Shown: positions 8,656 through 18,329 of the stretch, piece by piece
Layout: each line of letters begins with the position of its first letter
How positions within the stretch are numbered: the stretch's first letter is position 1
The notes under the pieces: generated by a model
The model's input: the letters and a program-made list of their open reading frames with translations, nothing else
Told to the model about the DNA's origin: nothing
The model's database searches: none
Program-made: the position numbers and the translations under genes
Assembly (NCBI RefSeq): GCF_024198215.1
Contig: NZ_JAKCFA010000018.1
Coordinates: 62,001 to 126,000, forward strand
Origin: Myxococcus qinghaiensis
GTDB taxonomy: Bacteria; Myxococcota; Myxococcia; Myxococcales; Myxococcaceae
Direction: 5' to 3'
DNA length: 64,000 nucleotides

Positions 8656-10242
8656 TCAGCGCAGCTGCTCGAAGGCCGGTCCCAGCACCGGGTCCACCGT
8701 GAGCACATACGTGTCCCGGGCCGGGTACAGCTCGAGCGGCAGGGCCACCGGATGCCGGGGCGTCATGGGCCGCTCCTGCTTCGGGCTGGAAGGACTCAGC
8801 AGGCGTCCGTCCTCCAGCAGGATGGCCCAGAACAACGTCCCCTGGCGGAGGTCCTCCGGGTGGAACCGGGCGATGGCCGCGCGAGCAGGCGCGGGGAGCT
8901 CCGCCACGGACTTCACCCGAGGTGGCGACTCCAGTCTTCCATCCGGCCGGTAGCGCACCTGCGCGAGCATGGCCCTGCGCGGATGTTTCAACGACAGGGC
9001 GAGCAGCGCGACGTTGAGCCGCCCCGCCGAGTCAATCCAGAGGCCCGGCTCCGAGCTGGGCAGCGCGCTCAACCCAGGCAGGCGGGTGCTGGCCACGCGG
9101 GTAAGCCCGCCACCGGCTCGGGTGCGCACGTGGTGCAGGTCCAACCCCTCGGAGGTGTCATCGACGAGCACCACGCTGATGGCATCACCCAGGGAGTCGG
9201 GCTGGATGGTGGCGCGCGAGGCGACGGGGCGGGCCGGAAGTCGCACGCGTCCGACTTCGCGCCCGGGCGTGACTTCCGTCGCATCCACCATGGAGTGGAA
9301 GCGCAGCAGGCGAAGCTCGCGCCCGCCCGCGGCGATGACAGGGATGAAGAGCGCTCCCGAGGCCGTCTGGAGTGGTGGCCGCACCAGGTGCTCGGGGGGC
9401 GCCTCCAGGTCGATGCGGAACGGATGCTCGGTGGTGGCGGGTGAGGCCAGCGCCATGACAGAGGCGCCGTTGCGCCAGACCACCCAGTCGACACACGGCG
9501 CGCCCTGCGTGTTGTTGGACCACGGAGCCAGGGCGTCGCTGGAGCCGGGCTCGACGGGGCCGAGGATGGTGGCAGGGCGCCACCGCACACCCCACTCGCT
9601 GTCGTCTGTCGCGTCCGCGTAGACGCCTGCCACGAGCATCGGCCGACCCTCGATGTCCTGGATCCACGTGGCCATGACGCTGCTGTGATATCCGGCGGCC
9701 ACGTCGCAGCCCAGCGACGCGGGGCCCGGCGTGGACGCGACGATGTCGAACTCAACGGGCGTGGACTTCACCGTGAGGGATGGCTGCTCCAGCCGCGCCT
9801 CCAGGCGATAGCGGCCAGGGCGCGTGACGGGGAGCCACTCGTGAAGCTCCAGCACGGACTCGAGCGCCTGTCCCACGCCGAGTCGCACGCGCGGGGCGGC
9901 CTCGGGCCCGACGGCGTTGTCTGGGTTTCGCAGGGTGACTTCGCGTCCGTTGGCGCTGCGGCCCTGGGGATACTCGGGGCCTGTCAGCGTGTATGTGAGC
10001 GTGGCATCGGAGTTGCGGAAGGGGTCCGCCAGCTCCACCGGCGCGGTGCCTTCGTTGCGCAGGGTGAGGCGCAGGCTGCGGTCCTCGATGGCGGTGAAGC
10101 GCTCCTTGGACAGCTTGAACTGGATGCGCACGGAGGAACCTCCGGAGGGAGTGCTCGGCGTGCCCGCGGCGGGGCGGGGCGGTGTGCTCGTGAGCGTCAT
10201 CGACACGAGGACCATGTGGCAGGAAAGGAGAATCGGGCTCAT
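8656..10242 (-). CDS. Exported beta-rich protein of unknown function, last gene of the metalloprotease trio
   Basis: The product has 528 residues. ATG 10242 is preferred over upstream in-frame codons because it overlaps the stop of the metalloprotease gene (ATGA), showing coupling, and begins with a hydrophobic, signal-like segment (MSPILLSCHMVLVSM). Residues about 40-190 look like an Ig-like beta-sandwich (RFTAIEDRSLRLTLRNEG, alternating strands). The rest is rich in strands with repeated W, D and G, as in beta-propellers or sialidase-like folds. No catalytic motif is recognised. Its place after a peptidoglycan-binding protein and a metalloprotease suggests all three act together outside the cytoplasm. 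Confidence 0.75.
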   Translation of the reverse strand: MSPILLSCHMVLVSMTLTSTPPRPAAGTPSTPSGGSSVRIQFKLSKERFTAIEDRSLRLTLRNEGTAPVELADPFRNSDATLTYTLTGPEYPQGRSANGREVTLRNPDNAVGPEAAPRVRLGVGQALESVLELHEWLPVTRPGRYRLEARLEQPSLTVKSTPVEFDIVASTPGPASLGCDVAAGYHSSVMATWIQDIEGRPMLVAGVYADATDDSEWGVRWRPATILGPVEPGSSDALAPWSNNTQGAPCVDWVVWRNGASVMALASPATTEHPFRIDLEAPPEHLVRPPLQTASGALFIPVIAAGGRELRLLRFHSMVDATEVTPGREVGRVRLPARPVASRATIQPDSLGDAISVVLVDDTSEGLDLHHVRTRAGGGLTRVASTRLPGLSALPSSEPGLWIDSAGRLNVALLALSLKHPRRAMLAQVRYRPDGRLESPPRVKSVAELPAPARAAIARFHPEDLRQGTLFWAILLEDGRLLSPSSPKQERPMTPRHPVALPLELYPARDTYVLTVDPVLGPAFEQLR

Positions 10243-12338
10243 GGCCGGGCGTTCCGACTTCCGATGCTGCTCAGCGCTTGTTTGTTCCAGCCCCGCAGTC
10301 GTAGCAGGCACATGCCACAGAACCTTCGCTCCACTGAAAAGTCGTAGCCCATCAGACAGTCAGTCCCGTCCTGGTCATGTTGTTCCACCATGGCGCCCGT
10401 GGGCACGCGGTGGATGGGGAAGGGGGCATGGGGCAGGAAGAGTTGATGGCCGACCTCATGGGCAATGGTCTGCACGAGCGAGTTGGCCCCGCCGCTGTAG
10501 TTCCTCGCGGTACCGCACTGCACGACGGCGCAGCGGGCGCGGTCCTGCGAGGGAAACTCCTGGGAGAATCCATTGACTCGGCTGCCCCCGGGTTCTGTCT
10601 CCAGGTTGTAGAGGCCGTCGAACTGCAAGAGCACGATGCCAGGCGTGTCACCGGTGGGCTCGTCGAAGGCCATGACCAGGATGCTCTTCGCCCAGTCCTT
10701 ACAGAGACGATGGTACGCGTGTTCCTTGTTGTCCGTGCTCGCGATTGCGCCGGGCAGCAGCCAACGAGACACCAGCGTGCGACTTCCGCCGCGCTGCCGC
10801 TTCACTTCGTCGAGAAAGTTCGGGTACGTGCGAAATGTGAGGGCATGCGGACCCGCGGCGTATTGGTCCACGGTGGGGTCGATGGCGGCGCGGACCTCCG
10901 GCGACATGGCGGCGACGGCCCGGGCGATTCGTGCGTTGTAGGTGAGTGCGTCCATCGCGGTGACGCCACCGCTGCGGTCTTCCAGTCGGAGGAAGGCCCG
11001 GGCGAAGCGCTGTTGGACATCGCTCAAGCTGACGCCTGCGACACTCGGGTGTTTGCGCAGGACACGGGCGATGTGGACCTCGCGCCAGGACTCGAAGACA
11101 CCGGTGCGGGCTCGCACGGCGGCGGGGAGGGGCGCGTCGTCCTCCACGTCCAGGACGACACCGCCATCCTTCCGCTTGTCGTAGGCAAGCTGCACCGTCA
11201 CGCGCCACGCATCTCCGGCGATGCGCGAGGGCTGGAACAGCACGCCCGTGCGTCCCGCGAAGGCGCCGCTCGTCCACGGCAGGCTGTACGCCGCCCACTT
11301 GCGCTTCGTGCACGGGACGACGCGGAAGGGGAACTCGCCGTCCTGGGGCTCGGGGCGGGGTGTGTAACCGGTCTGCCTTGGAAACACCGTGGCGCTGGGT
11401 TGGCCTCGCTTGCCGCCGACGTCGCGGTGCGCGTTGTCGCCCTTGGGGCGCGATGTCTGGCATTGGCGCGCCAGCGCGTGCTCCAGGTAGGCGCGGGCCA
11501 GGGGCGAGTGCGAGGTGAGGTCCTCGGCCTCATCTTCCCAGTCCCAGAGGAAGCGCACCTTTCCGAGCGCGCGGGGGGCATCGACGCGACGGTTCTGTGA
11601 ATCCTTGAGCCATGCGCGCGCGAAGATGGGGACGTCGGGCCCCATGCCCCAGGCGCGGCGGTACTGCTGGAAGTCGGTGTCGTCTCCCATCTCCGCGCTG
11701 CGCGTCTTGAAGAGGTTGCTGACGAGGCGTATCTCGGCGCGCTCCGCTTCGGCGGGAAGCCGTCCGAGCGCGGTGGCCACGTCGCGGTCTCTCTTGCGTG
11801 AGAGCACGCGGGAGTCGCCCAGCTCCAGCTCAATCCCATCCACCAGGACATGGAAGTACGTCCAGGCGACGGGGCACTCCGCGAGGCCCGAGCCCTGGAG
11901 CGTCAGCTTGAGCTTGTAGGGCGAGTGCTCCACGGTGACGACGCCGTCGGGAAAGGCCTCGCACGCGGTGACGGTGCCGTCCCAGGGCAGGCGGTGCTCG
12001 CCGCCCGTGAGCTCCTCGGCGGACAAGTCCCGGGTCCACAGGGACTTCTTCGCGTGGCGGGTGAACAACTCCAGTCGACCGACGCGCACGAGGTTGGCGT
12101 CGTTGGAGAGCTGGTACGTCAGCTCCGCGGGCTCTACTTCGGGCACGAAGTGGAAGTCATCTTCGGGAGCCTCGGAGGTGTTCGAAGGAAGCCCCGGGCG
12201 GTGGAAGCGCGACGTCGCGCCACCGGGGATGGAGAGCCGGAAGTCCGTGACGCTGAAGCTGGCGAGACGAAGCCGGTTGCGATTGCGTCCACTGGGAGGC
12301 GTGAGCGCGACATGGGCCGAGAGTGCGAGGCGTGCCAT
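10239..12338 (-). CDS. Zinc metalloprotease with HExxHxxxxxH site
   Basis: The product has 699 residues with no clear signal peptide. Near the C-terminus lies the zinc site HEVGHQLFLPH (H627, E628, H631, H637), followed about 25 residues later by CLMGYD, resembling the Met-turn of metzincins. Cysteines around it (CAVVQCG, CLMG, CGMC) could make disulfides. The large N-terminal part (about 500 residues) is strand-rich in its first half and is not recognised. The gene follows a peptidoglycan-binding protein gene by 9 bp and overlaps the next gene by 4 bp. Lack of a signal peptide plus this context would fit a cargo of a contact-dependent secretion machine, but no such machine is encoded here. 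Confidence 0.82.
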   Translation of the reverse strand: MARLALSAHVALTPPSGRNRNRLRLASFSVTDFRLSIPGGATSRFHRPGLPSNTSEAPEDDFHFVPEVEPAELTYQLSNDANLVRVGRLELFTRHAKKSLWTRDLSAEELTGGEHRLPWDGTVTACEAFPDGVVTVEHSPYKLKLTLQGSGLAECPVAWTYFHVLVDGIELELGDSRVLSRKRDRDVATALGRLPAEAERAEIRLVSNLFKTRSAEMGDDTDFQQYRRAWGMGPDVPIFARAWLKDSQNRRVDAPRALGKVRFLWDWEDEAEDLTSHSPLARAYLEHALARQCQTSRPKGDNAHRDVGGKRGQPSATVFPRQTGYTPRPEPQDGEFPFRVVPCTKRKWAAYSLPWTSGAFAGRTGVLFQPSRIAGDAWRVTVQLAYDKRKDGGVVLDVEDDAPLPAAVRARTGVFESWREVHIARVLRKHPSVAGVSLSDVQQRFARAFLRLEDRSGGVTAMDALTYNARIARAVAAMSPEVRAAIDPTVDQYAAGPHALTFRTYPNFLDEVKRQRGGSRTLVSRWLLPGAIASTDNKEHAYHRLCKDWAKSILVMAFDEPTGDTPGIVLLQFDGLYNLETEPGGSRVNGFSQEFPSQDRARCAVVQCGTARNYSGGANSLVQTIAHEVGHQLFLPHAPFPIHRVPTGAMVEQHDQDGTDCLMGYDFSVERRFCGMCLLRLRGWNKQALSSIGSRNARP

Positions 12339-12347
12339 GGCGGGGGC

Positions 12348-12941
12348 TCAGGTGTCGTGGCGGCGAATCAGCTCGCGTTGCACGTCTGCGAGCTGCCCTG
12401 TCTCTGTCAGTCCATGGTGGCGCTGGAAGGCGCGCACCGCGGCGCGAGTGCGGGGGCCGGGAGCGCCGCGCTCGCCTTCGATGAGGAAGCCCAGGTTGTG
12501 CAAGCGCTCCTGGGCCGCCGTCATCGCATCCGCGTCGAACGTCGCGGGGGACTCCAGGTGCAGCGCCCAACTCAGCAGGTCGGGCGGGGACTCCGCTGGG
12601 GAGTGCGTGTCCATGAAGTCACTCGCGTGGATGGACGGGGGATAGCGCGGGGGCTGGCCGGGCCGGGTCGCCGCCGGAGTTGGTGGCTCATCGGGGCCAG
12701 GGGCAGGTGGAGGCAGGTGCAACAGCAGCTCGCCGGCGGCGAGCCCGGGGACCTCGTGCGAGATCGAGCCGTCGGGCGCAGTCGTGCCGCAGTGCTCGGT
12801 GCGTCCCACCCGGAGGACGTATTCGCGTCCCGCGTAGGGCCTCTCCCTCGGGTCCAACAGGATGATGTGCAGGCGCCGTTGCTTCAGCGTGAAGGTGCTC
12901 GTGTTGCCTGTCCGGATCGGTGCCGTCCTCGGACTGACCAT
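12348..12941 (-). CDS. Peptidoglycan-binding (PGB_1-like) domain protein
   Basis: The product has 197 residues. Residues about 8-75 form a small beta domain (RLHIILLDPRERPYAGREY, then GTTAPDGSISHEVP) of the kind found on carboxypeptidase-regulatory or spike-associated proteins. A Pro-rich linker (about 75-105) follows, then a C-terminal peptidoglycan-binding repeat (AAQERLHNLGF, GPRTRAAVRAFQRHHGL). No signal peptide is present. Genes of this build often accompany secreted-spike or effector operons. It leads the trio with the metalloprotease and the beta-rich protein; 246 bp upstream separate it from czcA, in which I see no clear promoter. Confidence 0.8.
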   Translation of the reverse strand: MVSPRTAPIRTGNTSTFTLKQRRLHIILLDPRERPYAGREYVLRVGRTEHCGTTAPDGSISHEVPGLAAGELLLHLPPPAPGPDEPPTPAATRPGQPPRYPPSIHASDFMDTHSPAESPPDLLSWALHLESPATFDADAMTAAQERLHNLGFLIEGERGAPGPRTRAAVRAFQRHHGLTETGQLADVQRELIRRHDT

Positions 12942-13187
12942 GCCGCGTCCCCCGTGCTTCGACTCGCCCAGGTGCCGTCACCGTGATGCCGTTGTCGCCA
13001 AAATAAGCGCAGTGCACCTGAACCCGGAATCACGTGAGACTGAGGAATCCACAATTCTGTCGGTTGGGTGAAACCCGCCGTACCTGGCAGGTCATGGAGG
13101 TGACGTGCCCATGGCCCGGTGGGTAGGGCGAGTGATCGCTGTTCGACGGGATGGCTGCCCGGAGGAGGACGTGCCCGAGCAGGTAGG

Positions 13188-16100
13188 TCAGCTCGCCGCT
13201 GCCTTGCTGGCGGTGGAAGGCGCCGCGTCGGTTGGGGGGAGCGCTTCTTCTTGAGGCCGAGGGGGCTGTTGCCGTCCAGCGCCAAACACGGCGTAGAGGA
13301 CAGGGAGGACGACGAGGGTGAGGAGGGTGGAGGAGAGGATGCCGCCGATGACCACGGTGGCGAGAGGGCGTTGGACTTCCGCGCCCACACCCGTGTTGAG
13401 CGCCATGGGCAGGAACCCGATGGCGGCCACGGCGGCCGTCATCAATACGGGCCGCAGGCGGGAGAGGGCCGCTTCCCGGAGGGCCTCTGTCAGCGCGTGG
13501 CCTTCCGCGAGCAATGCCCGCACGCGCGAGACGAGCACCATGTCTCCCAGCACCGAGACACCGGACAGGGCGATGAAGCCCACGGCGGCGGAGATGGAGA
13601 AGGGCATGCCCCGCAGCAGGAGCGCGAGCACGCCGCCCACCATCGCGAACGGCACGCCCGCGAAGATGCGCACCGCATCCAGGACGCGCCGATATGTGAG
13701 GTAGAGCAGGAAGAAGATGAGGGCCAGCGCCATTGGCACGACGATGAGCAGCCGCGCCTGGGCGCGCTCCAGGTGCTCGAACTGTCCGCCGAAGCGCACG
13801 TAGTAGCCGGAGGGGAGCTCCAGCTTTTCATCCAGGGTCCGGCGCAGCTCCCCGACGAAGCCGCCGAGGTCCCTATCGCGCACGTTGGCCTGGACGACGA
13901 TGCGACGCTTGCCCCCCTCACGCTGGAGCGTGGTGGGACCGGACACCTCGCGGATGCGGGCCAGCTGGCCCAGCGGCACGCGGGCTCCACTGGGAGCCGT
14001 CACCGGTATCGTGGCCAGCATCGCCGGGTCGCTCCGATACTCCTCGGAGAGCCGCACGGCCAGGTCGAAGCGCCGCTCGCCCTCGCGCACCTCGCCCACG
14101 GTGCGGGTGCCCACCGCCTCCACCACGTCGAGCACCGCGCGAGCGGAGATGCCGTGACGAGCCACCGCCTCCCGGTCCACCGTCACCTCCAGCACGGGCT
14201 GCCCGGTGAGCTGCTCCACGGTGACTTCGGTGGCACCTGGGAGCGCCTTGACCAGGCCCTCCAGTTCACGGGCCTTGGCCTTCAAGATGTCCAGGTCGTC
14301 TCCGAAGAGCTTGATGCCCACGTCGCCGCGCACGCCGGCGATCATCTCGTTGACGCGCATCTCAATGGGCTGGAGGAAGGCCATTCGCATGCCGGGCAGG
14401 TCCGCCAGCTCCGCGCGCATCTCGGCCACCAGCTCGTCCTGCGACGTGGCGCGCTTCCAACGCTCTCGTGGCGTCAGGGTGATGAAGACGTCGGACAGCT
14501 CGATGCCCATCGGGTCGGTGGCCACCTCCGCCGTGCCGGTGCGCGTCCACACACGGCGCACCTCGTCGGGGAAGCGGGTGAGGAGCACCTTCTCAATCTG
14601 GGTGCCGTAGCGGACGGACTCGGTGAGTGACACCTCGGCCAGCCGCACGGTGTTGATGACGAGCGCGCCTTCGGACAGCCGTGGCACGAACTCGCTGCCA
14701 AGCCGCGTCGCCGCGGTGAGCGCTCCGACGACGAGCACGCCCGCGCCGATGAGGACCGCCCGGGGATGCGCCAGGGCCCGGTCCAGGACGGGGCGGTAGC
14801 AGCGCTTGAGGAAGGAGACGAGGCGCGGCTCGCGGGCGTGCCCTCCACCGCGCTTCAGCGCGAAGGACGCGAGCACCGGCATCAGCGTCAGGGAGAGCAG
14901 CGCGCTGCCCAAGAGGGCGAAGATGACGGTGAGCGCCATGGGGCGGAACAGCTTGCCCTCCACGCCCTCCAGCGCGAGCAGGGGCAGGTACACCACCAGG
15001 ATGATGAGCTCACCGAAGAGGGTGGGGCCGCGCACCTCGACGGCGGCGTCGCGTACCACTTCGAGGAGGGAACGGCTCCGCTTGGCCTCGGCGAGTCTCC
15101 GCTCCGCGTTCTCCACGAGGATGACGGACGAGTCGACGACGAGCCCGAAGTCGATGGCGCCCAGGGACATGAGGGTGCCGGCGATGCCGAAGCTCAGCAT
15201 CGCGTTGAAGGCGAACATCAGGGACAGCGGAATGGCCGCCGCGACGATGAGCCCCGCGCGCCAGTTGCCCAGGAAGCAGAAGAGCACGGCGATGACGAGC
15301 AGCGCGCCCTCCATGAGGTTCGTGCGCACGGTGCGCAGCACGTGGTCCACCAGCTCGGTGCGCTCGTAGACGGGCTCCACGGAGACGTCCTGGGGCAGGG
15401 AGCGCTTCACCTCTTCGAGCCGCCGCGCCAACGCCTGCGTCACCGTGTGGGAGTTCTCACCCACGAGCATGAAGCCCAGGCCCAGGACGGCCTCGCCTTC
15501 ACCATCGGCGGTGGTGGCACCCCGACGGATTTCGTGGCCCACCTCCACGCGAGCGACATCCCGGATGCGCACCGGCACACCCTCACGCGCGGCGACGACG
15601 ACATCCTCCACGCCCTTGCCGCTCTCCAGGATTCCAACGCCGAGGACGAGGCTCGCCGAGCCCCCGCGCTCCACCACACCGCCACCCACGTTCGCGTTGT
15701 TCTCCTCCAACGCCCGGTAGACGTCCTGGAGCGAGAGGTTGAACTGTCGCAGGCGACGCGGCTCCACCACGACGTGCCACTGCTTCTCCTCGCCGCCCCA
15801 GGCGTTCACCTCTGCGACGCCGGGCACGCCGCGCAGCCGGGGCGCGATGACCGCGTCGTGCAGCGTGCGCAGCTCCTCCAGGCTCTTCGTGCGGCTCTTG
15901 ACCAGGTAGTGGAAGACCTCGCCCAGGCCCGTGGCCACGGGGCCCAGCGTGGGGCGCTCGATGCCCGGGGGAATCTCCACCCGGCCAAGCCGCTCGGCGA
16001 CCTGTTGTCGGGCGAACCACAAGTCGGTGCCGTCGTTGAACTGGAGCGTCACCTGGGACAGGCCGAACTTGGAGATGGAGCGCAGCTCCCCGAGGCGCGG

Positions 16101-16328
16101 CAGGCCCGCGAGGGATTGTTCGATGGGGATGGTGAGCTGCCGCTCCACCTCGATGGGCGTGAGCGCCGGAGCCACGGTGTTCACCTGCACCTGCGTGGGC
16201 GTCGTGTCTGGGATTGCGTCGATGGGCAGCGCGCGGAAGGACAAGAGCCCCGAGACGACGAGCACCAGGGTGCCGATGAGGACGGCCCCGCGGTGCGCCA
16301 GTGACCAGTCGATGACTCGCGTCAGCAT
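13188..16328 (-). CDS. czcA: Heavy-metal efflux RND pump, CzcA family
   Basis: The product has 1046 residues with the classic RND layout: helix 1, large periplasmic loop, a bundle of six helices, and the same again. The divalent-metal signature DFGLVVDSSVILVEN is intact, with D393, D399 and E406, the charged residues used for Zn/Co/Ni/Cd proton-driven export rather than Cu/Ag. The pump spans the inner membrane and works with the CzcB-like adaptor encoded 5 bp upstream. No outer-membrane channel gene (czcC) is next to it in this window, so the third part must come from elsewhere. Confidence 0.95.
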   Translation of the reverse strand: MLTRVIDWSLAHRGAVLIGTLVLVVSGLLSFRALPIDAIPDTTPTQVQVNTVAPALTPIEVERQLTIPIEQSLAGLPRLGELRSISKFGLSQVTLQFNDGTDLWFARQQVAERLGRVEIPPGIERPTLGPVATGLGEVFHYLVKSRTKSLEELRTLHDAVIAPRLRGVPGVAEVNAWGGEEKQWHVVVEPRRLRQFNLSLQDVYRALEENNANVGGGVVERGGSASLVLGVGILESGKGVEDVVVAAREGVPVRIRDVARVEVGHEIRRGATTADGEGEAVLGLGFMLVGENSHTVTQALARRLEEVKRSLPQDVSVEPVYERTELVDHVLRTVRTNLMEGALLVIAVLFCFLGNWRAGLIVAAAIPLSLMFAFNAMLSFGIAGTLMSLGAIDFGLVVDSSVILVENAERRLAEAKRSRSLLEVVRDAAVEVRGPTLFGELIILVVYLPLLALEGVEGKLFRPMALTVIFALLGSALLSLTLMPVLASFALKRGGGHAREPRLVSFLKRCYRPVLDRALAHPRAVLIGAGVLVVGALTAATRLGSEFVPRLSEGALVINTVRLAEVSLTESVRYGTQIEKVLLTRFPDEVRRVWTRTGTAEVATDPMGIELSDVFITLTPRERWKRATSQDELVAEMRAELADLPGMRMAFLQPIEMRVNEMIAGVRGDVGIKLFGDDLDILKAKARELEGLVKALPGATEVTVEQLTGQPVLEVTVDREAVARHGISARAVLDVVEAVGTRTVGEVREGERRFDLAVRLSEEYRSDPAMLATIPVTAPSGARVPLGQLARIREVSGPTTLQREGGKRRIVVQANVRDRDLGGFVGELRRTLDEKLELPSGYYVRFGGQFEHLERAQARLLIVVPMALALIFFLLYLTYRRVLDAVRIFAGVPFAMVGGVLALLLRGMPFSISAAVGFIALSGVSVLGDMVLVSRVRALLAEGHALTEALREAALSRLRPVLMTAAVAAIGFLPMALNTGVGAEVQRPLATVVIGGILSSTLLTLVVLPVLYAVFGAGRQQPPRPQEEALPPTDAAPSTASKAAAS

Positions 16329-16333
16329 GGTGG

Positions 16334-17896
16334 CTACTGGCCCTCGGAACTCTCGCAGCAGCCCGCGCCGATGGACCCCTTGAGAATCTCCGTCTTGAGG
16401 AGGAAGGCGCCCGTGGTGACGATCTCCTGGCCCTCGGAGAGTCCCTTCACCACCTCCACCAGCTCGAGCGTCCTGGCGCCCAGCTCCACCGCGACGGGCT
16501 CATAGAGGCCCGCGCCCTTCTTCACGAAGACGAGCGTGCGGCCCTCCGCGCGCTGGATGGCCTCGCGAGGCACGAGCAACGCCGGGTGCTCGGCGGCCAC
16601 CTGCACCCGGGCTCGGAGGAAGAGCCCCGCCTTGAGGGCGCCCCCGGGATTGGGCAGCTCCACGCGGGCGCGCACCGTGCGCGTGGCCGGGTCCACGGAG
16701 GCGCCCACGCGGGTGAGGGTGGCCTGGCGTGTCTGTCCTGGCATGCTCTCGAAGGAGAGGGTGACGGGCTGGCCCGCGCGCACCTGGCTGGCGTCCGCCT
16801 CGGGCACCTCCAACAAGGCCCACAGGGTGCTCAGGTCGGCGACCTCGAGGAGCGTCTGGCCCGCGCCCACCAGTCGTCCAGGGACGGCATCGCGGCTCAC
16901 CACGGTGCCGGCGAACGGCGCGTTCAGCACGTGGATGCCTTCCTGCCCACGGGGGGAGGCTCCTGAAGCGACGAGAGAGACGGCGGCCGCGGCGCTTTCG
17001 GTCTCGGCGGCGACGAGGTCCGCCCGGGCCTGCTCCAGGTGCTTGCGCGCACTGATGCCGTCTGTGACGAGCGCCTGCTGGCGCATGAGCGCGGCCCTCG
17101 CGGCCTGGATCCGTGCTTGGGCGGAGACGAGCCGCCCCTGGTTCTCGGCCACCTCGCCGGACGTCACCACCACGAGCGGCTGCCCGGCCTCCACCTCGTC
17201 GCCGACGTCCGCTCGGACTTCGGCGATGCGTGCGTCGCCGCGAGTCGAGAGCTGGGCCCGTCGGTTGTTGTTGAAGTCGAGCTTTCCGACGACCTCCAGC
17301 GTGGGCGCGAAGGGCCGCTTCTCCACGCGACGGGTCTGGATGCCCGCCTCTCGCGCGGTCTCGTCCGAGGCGAGGCGAACGCGCGTGCCCGGCTCGGGAA
17401 AGACGGGAGGCGCCGCGCCCGCGGCCTTCACCAGGTCCGGGTGGCAATACGGACAGACGGACTCAGGGACGCCGTGCTCCCGGCAGTAGTCACCGGCCTC
17501 GATGAACTTCGCGACGAGGGTTGGATTGCACTTCGTGCACTTCGACTCGGGGACCGCGTGCTCCTTGCACCAGTCCTTCGGCGCGGCGGCCTGAGCGGTG
17601 AAAGTGAGGTTCGGGTTGCATTGGAAGCACTGTGACTCCGGCACTCCGTGTGCCGAGCACCAGTCGTCTTGCGACTTGAAGACGTCGATGAGGTCCGGGT
17701 TGCACCGGGTGCACAGCTCGGCGGGCACCTTGTGTTCACACAGGGGGACGTGCCGGACGGGCGTGGAAGCGCCTCCCGCGACGGTCCGCGCCGGGGAGGG
17801 CTGCTCCGCCACGACGGGTGGGGACTCCTTCGAGCAGCTCGCCGTGCTCGCGCAGAGCAGGGCGCACAGCAGCGGACCGACGCGGGAGGTGGACAT
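16334..17896 (-). CDS. czcB: RND efflux adaptor, CzcB family, with four N-terminal Cys/His metal-binding repeats
   Basis: The product is a 520-residue lipoprotein (Cys21 after STAS). Residues 53-154 hold four copies of a motif of the form CxxH(G/A/K)VPExxCxxCxP (first Cys at 53, 80, 110, 138), spaced about 28 residues and most likely metal-binding. A standard adaptor follows: barrel-sandwich halves, a coiled coil around 255-305, and a beta-barrel. The tail is Cys-rich (GAGCCESSEGQ). It bridges CzcA to an outer-membrane channel, and the repeats could collect metal in the periplasm and pass it on. ATG 17896 directly follows the stop of the small repeat protein gene, with no gap. Confidence 0.93.
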   Translation of the reverse strand: MSTSRVGPLLCALLCASTASCSKESPPVVAEQPSPARTVAGGASTPVRHVPLCEHKVPAELCTRCNPDLIDVFKSQDDWCSAHGVPESQCFQCNPNLTFTAQAAAPKDWCKEHAVPESKCTKCNPTLVAKFIEAGDYCREHGVPESVCPYCHPDLVKAAGAAPPVFPEPGTRVRLASDETAREAGIQTRRVEKRPFAPTLEVVGKLDFNNNRRAQLSTRGDARIAEVRADVGDEVEAGQPLVVVTSGEVAENQGRLVSAQARIQAARAALMRQQALVTDGISARKHLEQARADLVAAETESAAAAVSLVASGASPRGQEGIHVLNAPFAGTVVSRDAVPGRLVGAGQTLLEVADLSTLWALLEVPEADASQVRAGQPVTLSFESMPGQTRQATLTRVGASVDPATRTVRARVELPNPGGALKAGLFLRARVQVAAEHPALLVPREAIQRAEGRTLVFVKKGAGLYEPVAVELGARTLELVEVVKGLSEGQEIVTTGAFLLKTEILKGSIGAGCCESSEGQ

Positions 17897-18172
17897 CTAC
17901 TTGACGCCCTTCTTGGCGAGGTCGGGGTGGCAGAGGGAGCACTGGGACTCGGGGCGCTCGTGCTCCGCGCACCAGTCGCCCTTGGCCTTGAAGACAGCGG
18001 CGAGCTTCGGGTTGCAGCGCGTGCACAGGGACTTCTGCACGCCGTGCTCACACCGGGGCTTCTCGGCCTCGGCGGTTTGCGACTTCTCGGGGGCCTTGGG
18101 GGCTTCTTCGGCCAGGGCAGGGGAGACGGTGAGCAGCGCGACGAGCACGAACAGGGGGTGCATTGAACGCAT
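17897..18172 (-). CDS. Small periplasmic protein with two CzcB-type Cys/His repeats
   Basis: The product has 91 residues. ATG 18172 is chosen because GGAG lies 8 bases upstream; a second ATG at 18163 is possible. The signal peptide ends near PALAEE (about residue 22). The mature part has two repeats matching those in the downstream adaptor: CEHGVQKSLCTRCNP (41-55) and CAEHERPESQCSLCHP (68-83). This looks like a free-standing copy of the adaptor's metal-binding region, perhaps a periplasmic metal scavenger or donor for the Czc pump. It is contiguous with the adaptor gene. Confidence 0.85.
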   Translation of the reverse strand: MRSMHPLFVLVALLTVSPALAEEAPKAPEKSQTAEAEKPRCEHGVQKSLCTRCNPKLAAVFKAKGDWCAEHERPESQCSLCHPDLAKKGVK

Positions 18173-18329
18173 GAAAAGGCTCCAGCCGGGGCGTTCGCCC
18201 ACGGCGCGGTGTTCCCGAGCGATTGAGCGCGGGAGGGATGGACGGACAGGGCTTCAGCCGACGAGCACGCGCGTGTGGCCGCGCGCCCTGAGGCATGCGG
18301 AGGGCACACGTCTCCCGTGAAGGGAGGCG

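Noticed and set aside
14766-16304. Long open frame on the plus strand within czcA
   Set aside because: The opposite strand encodes an intact RND pump with all signature residues.
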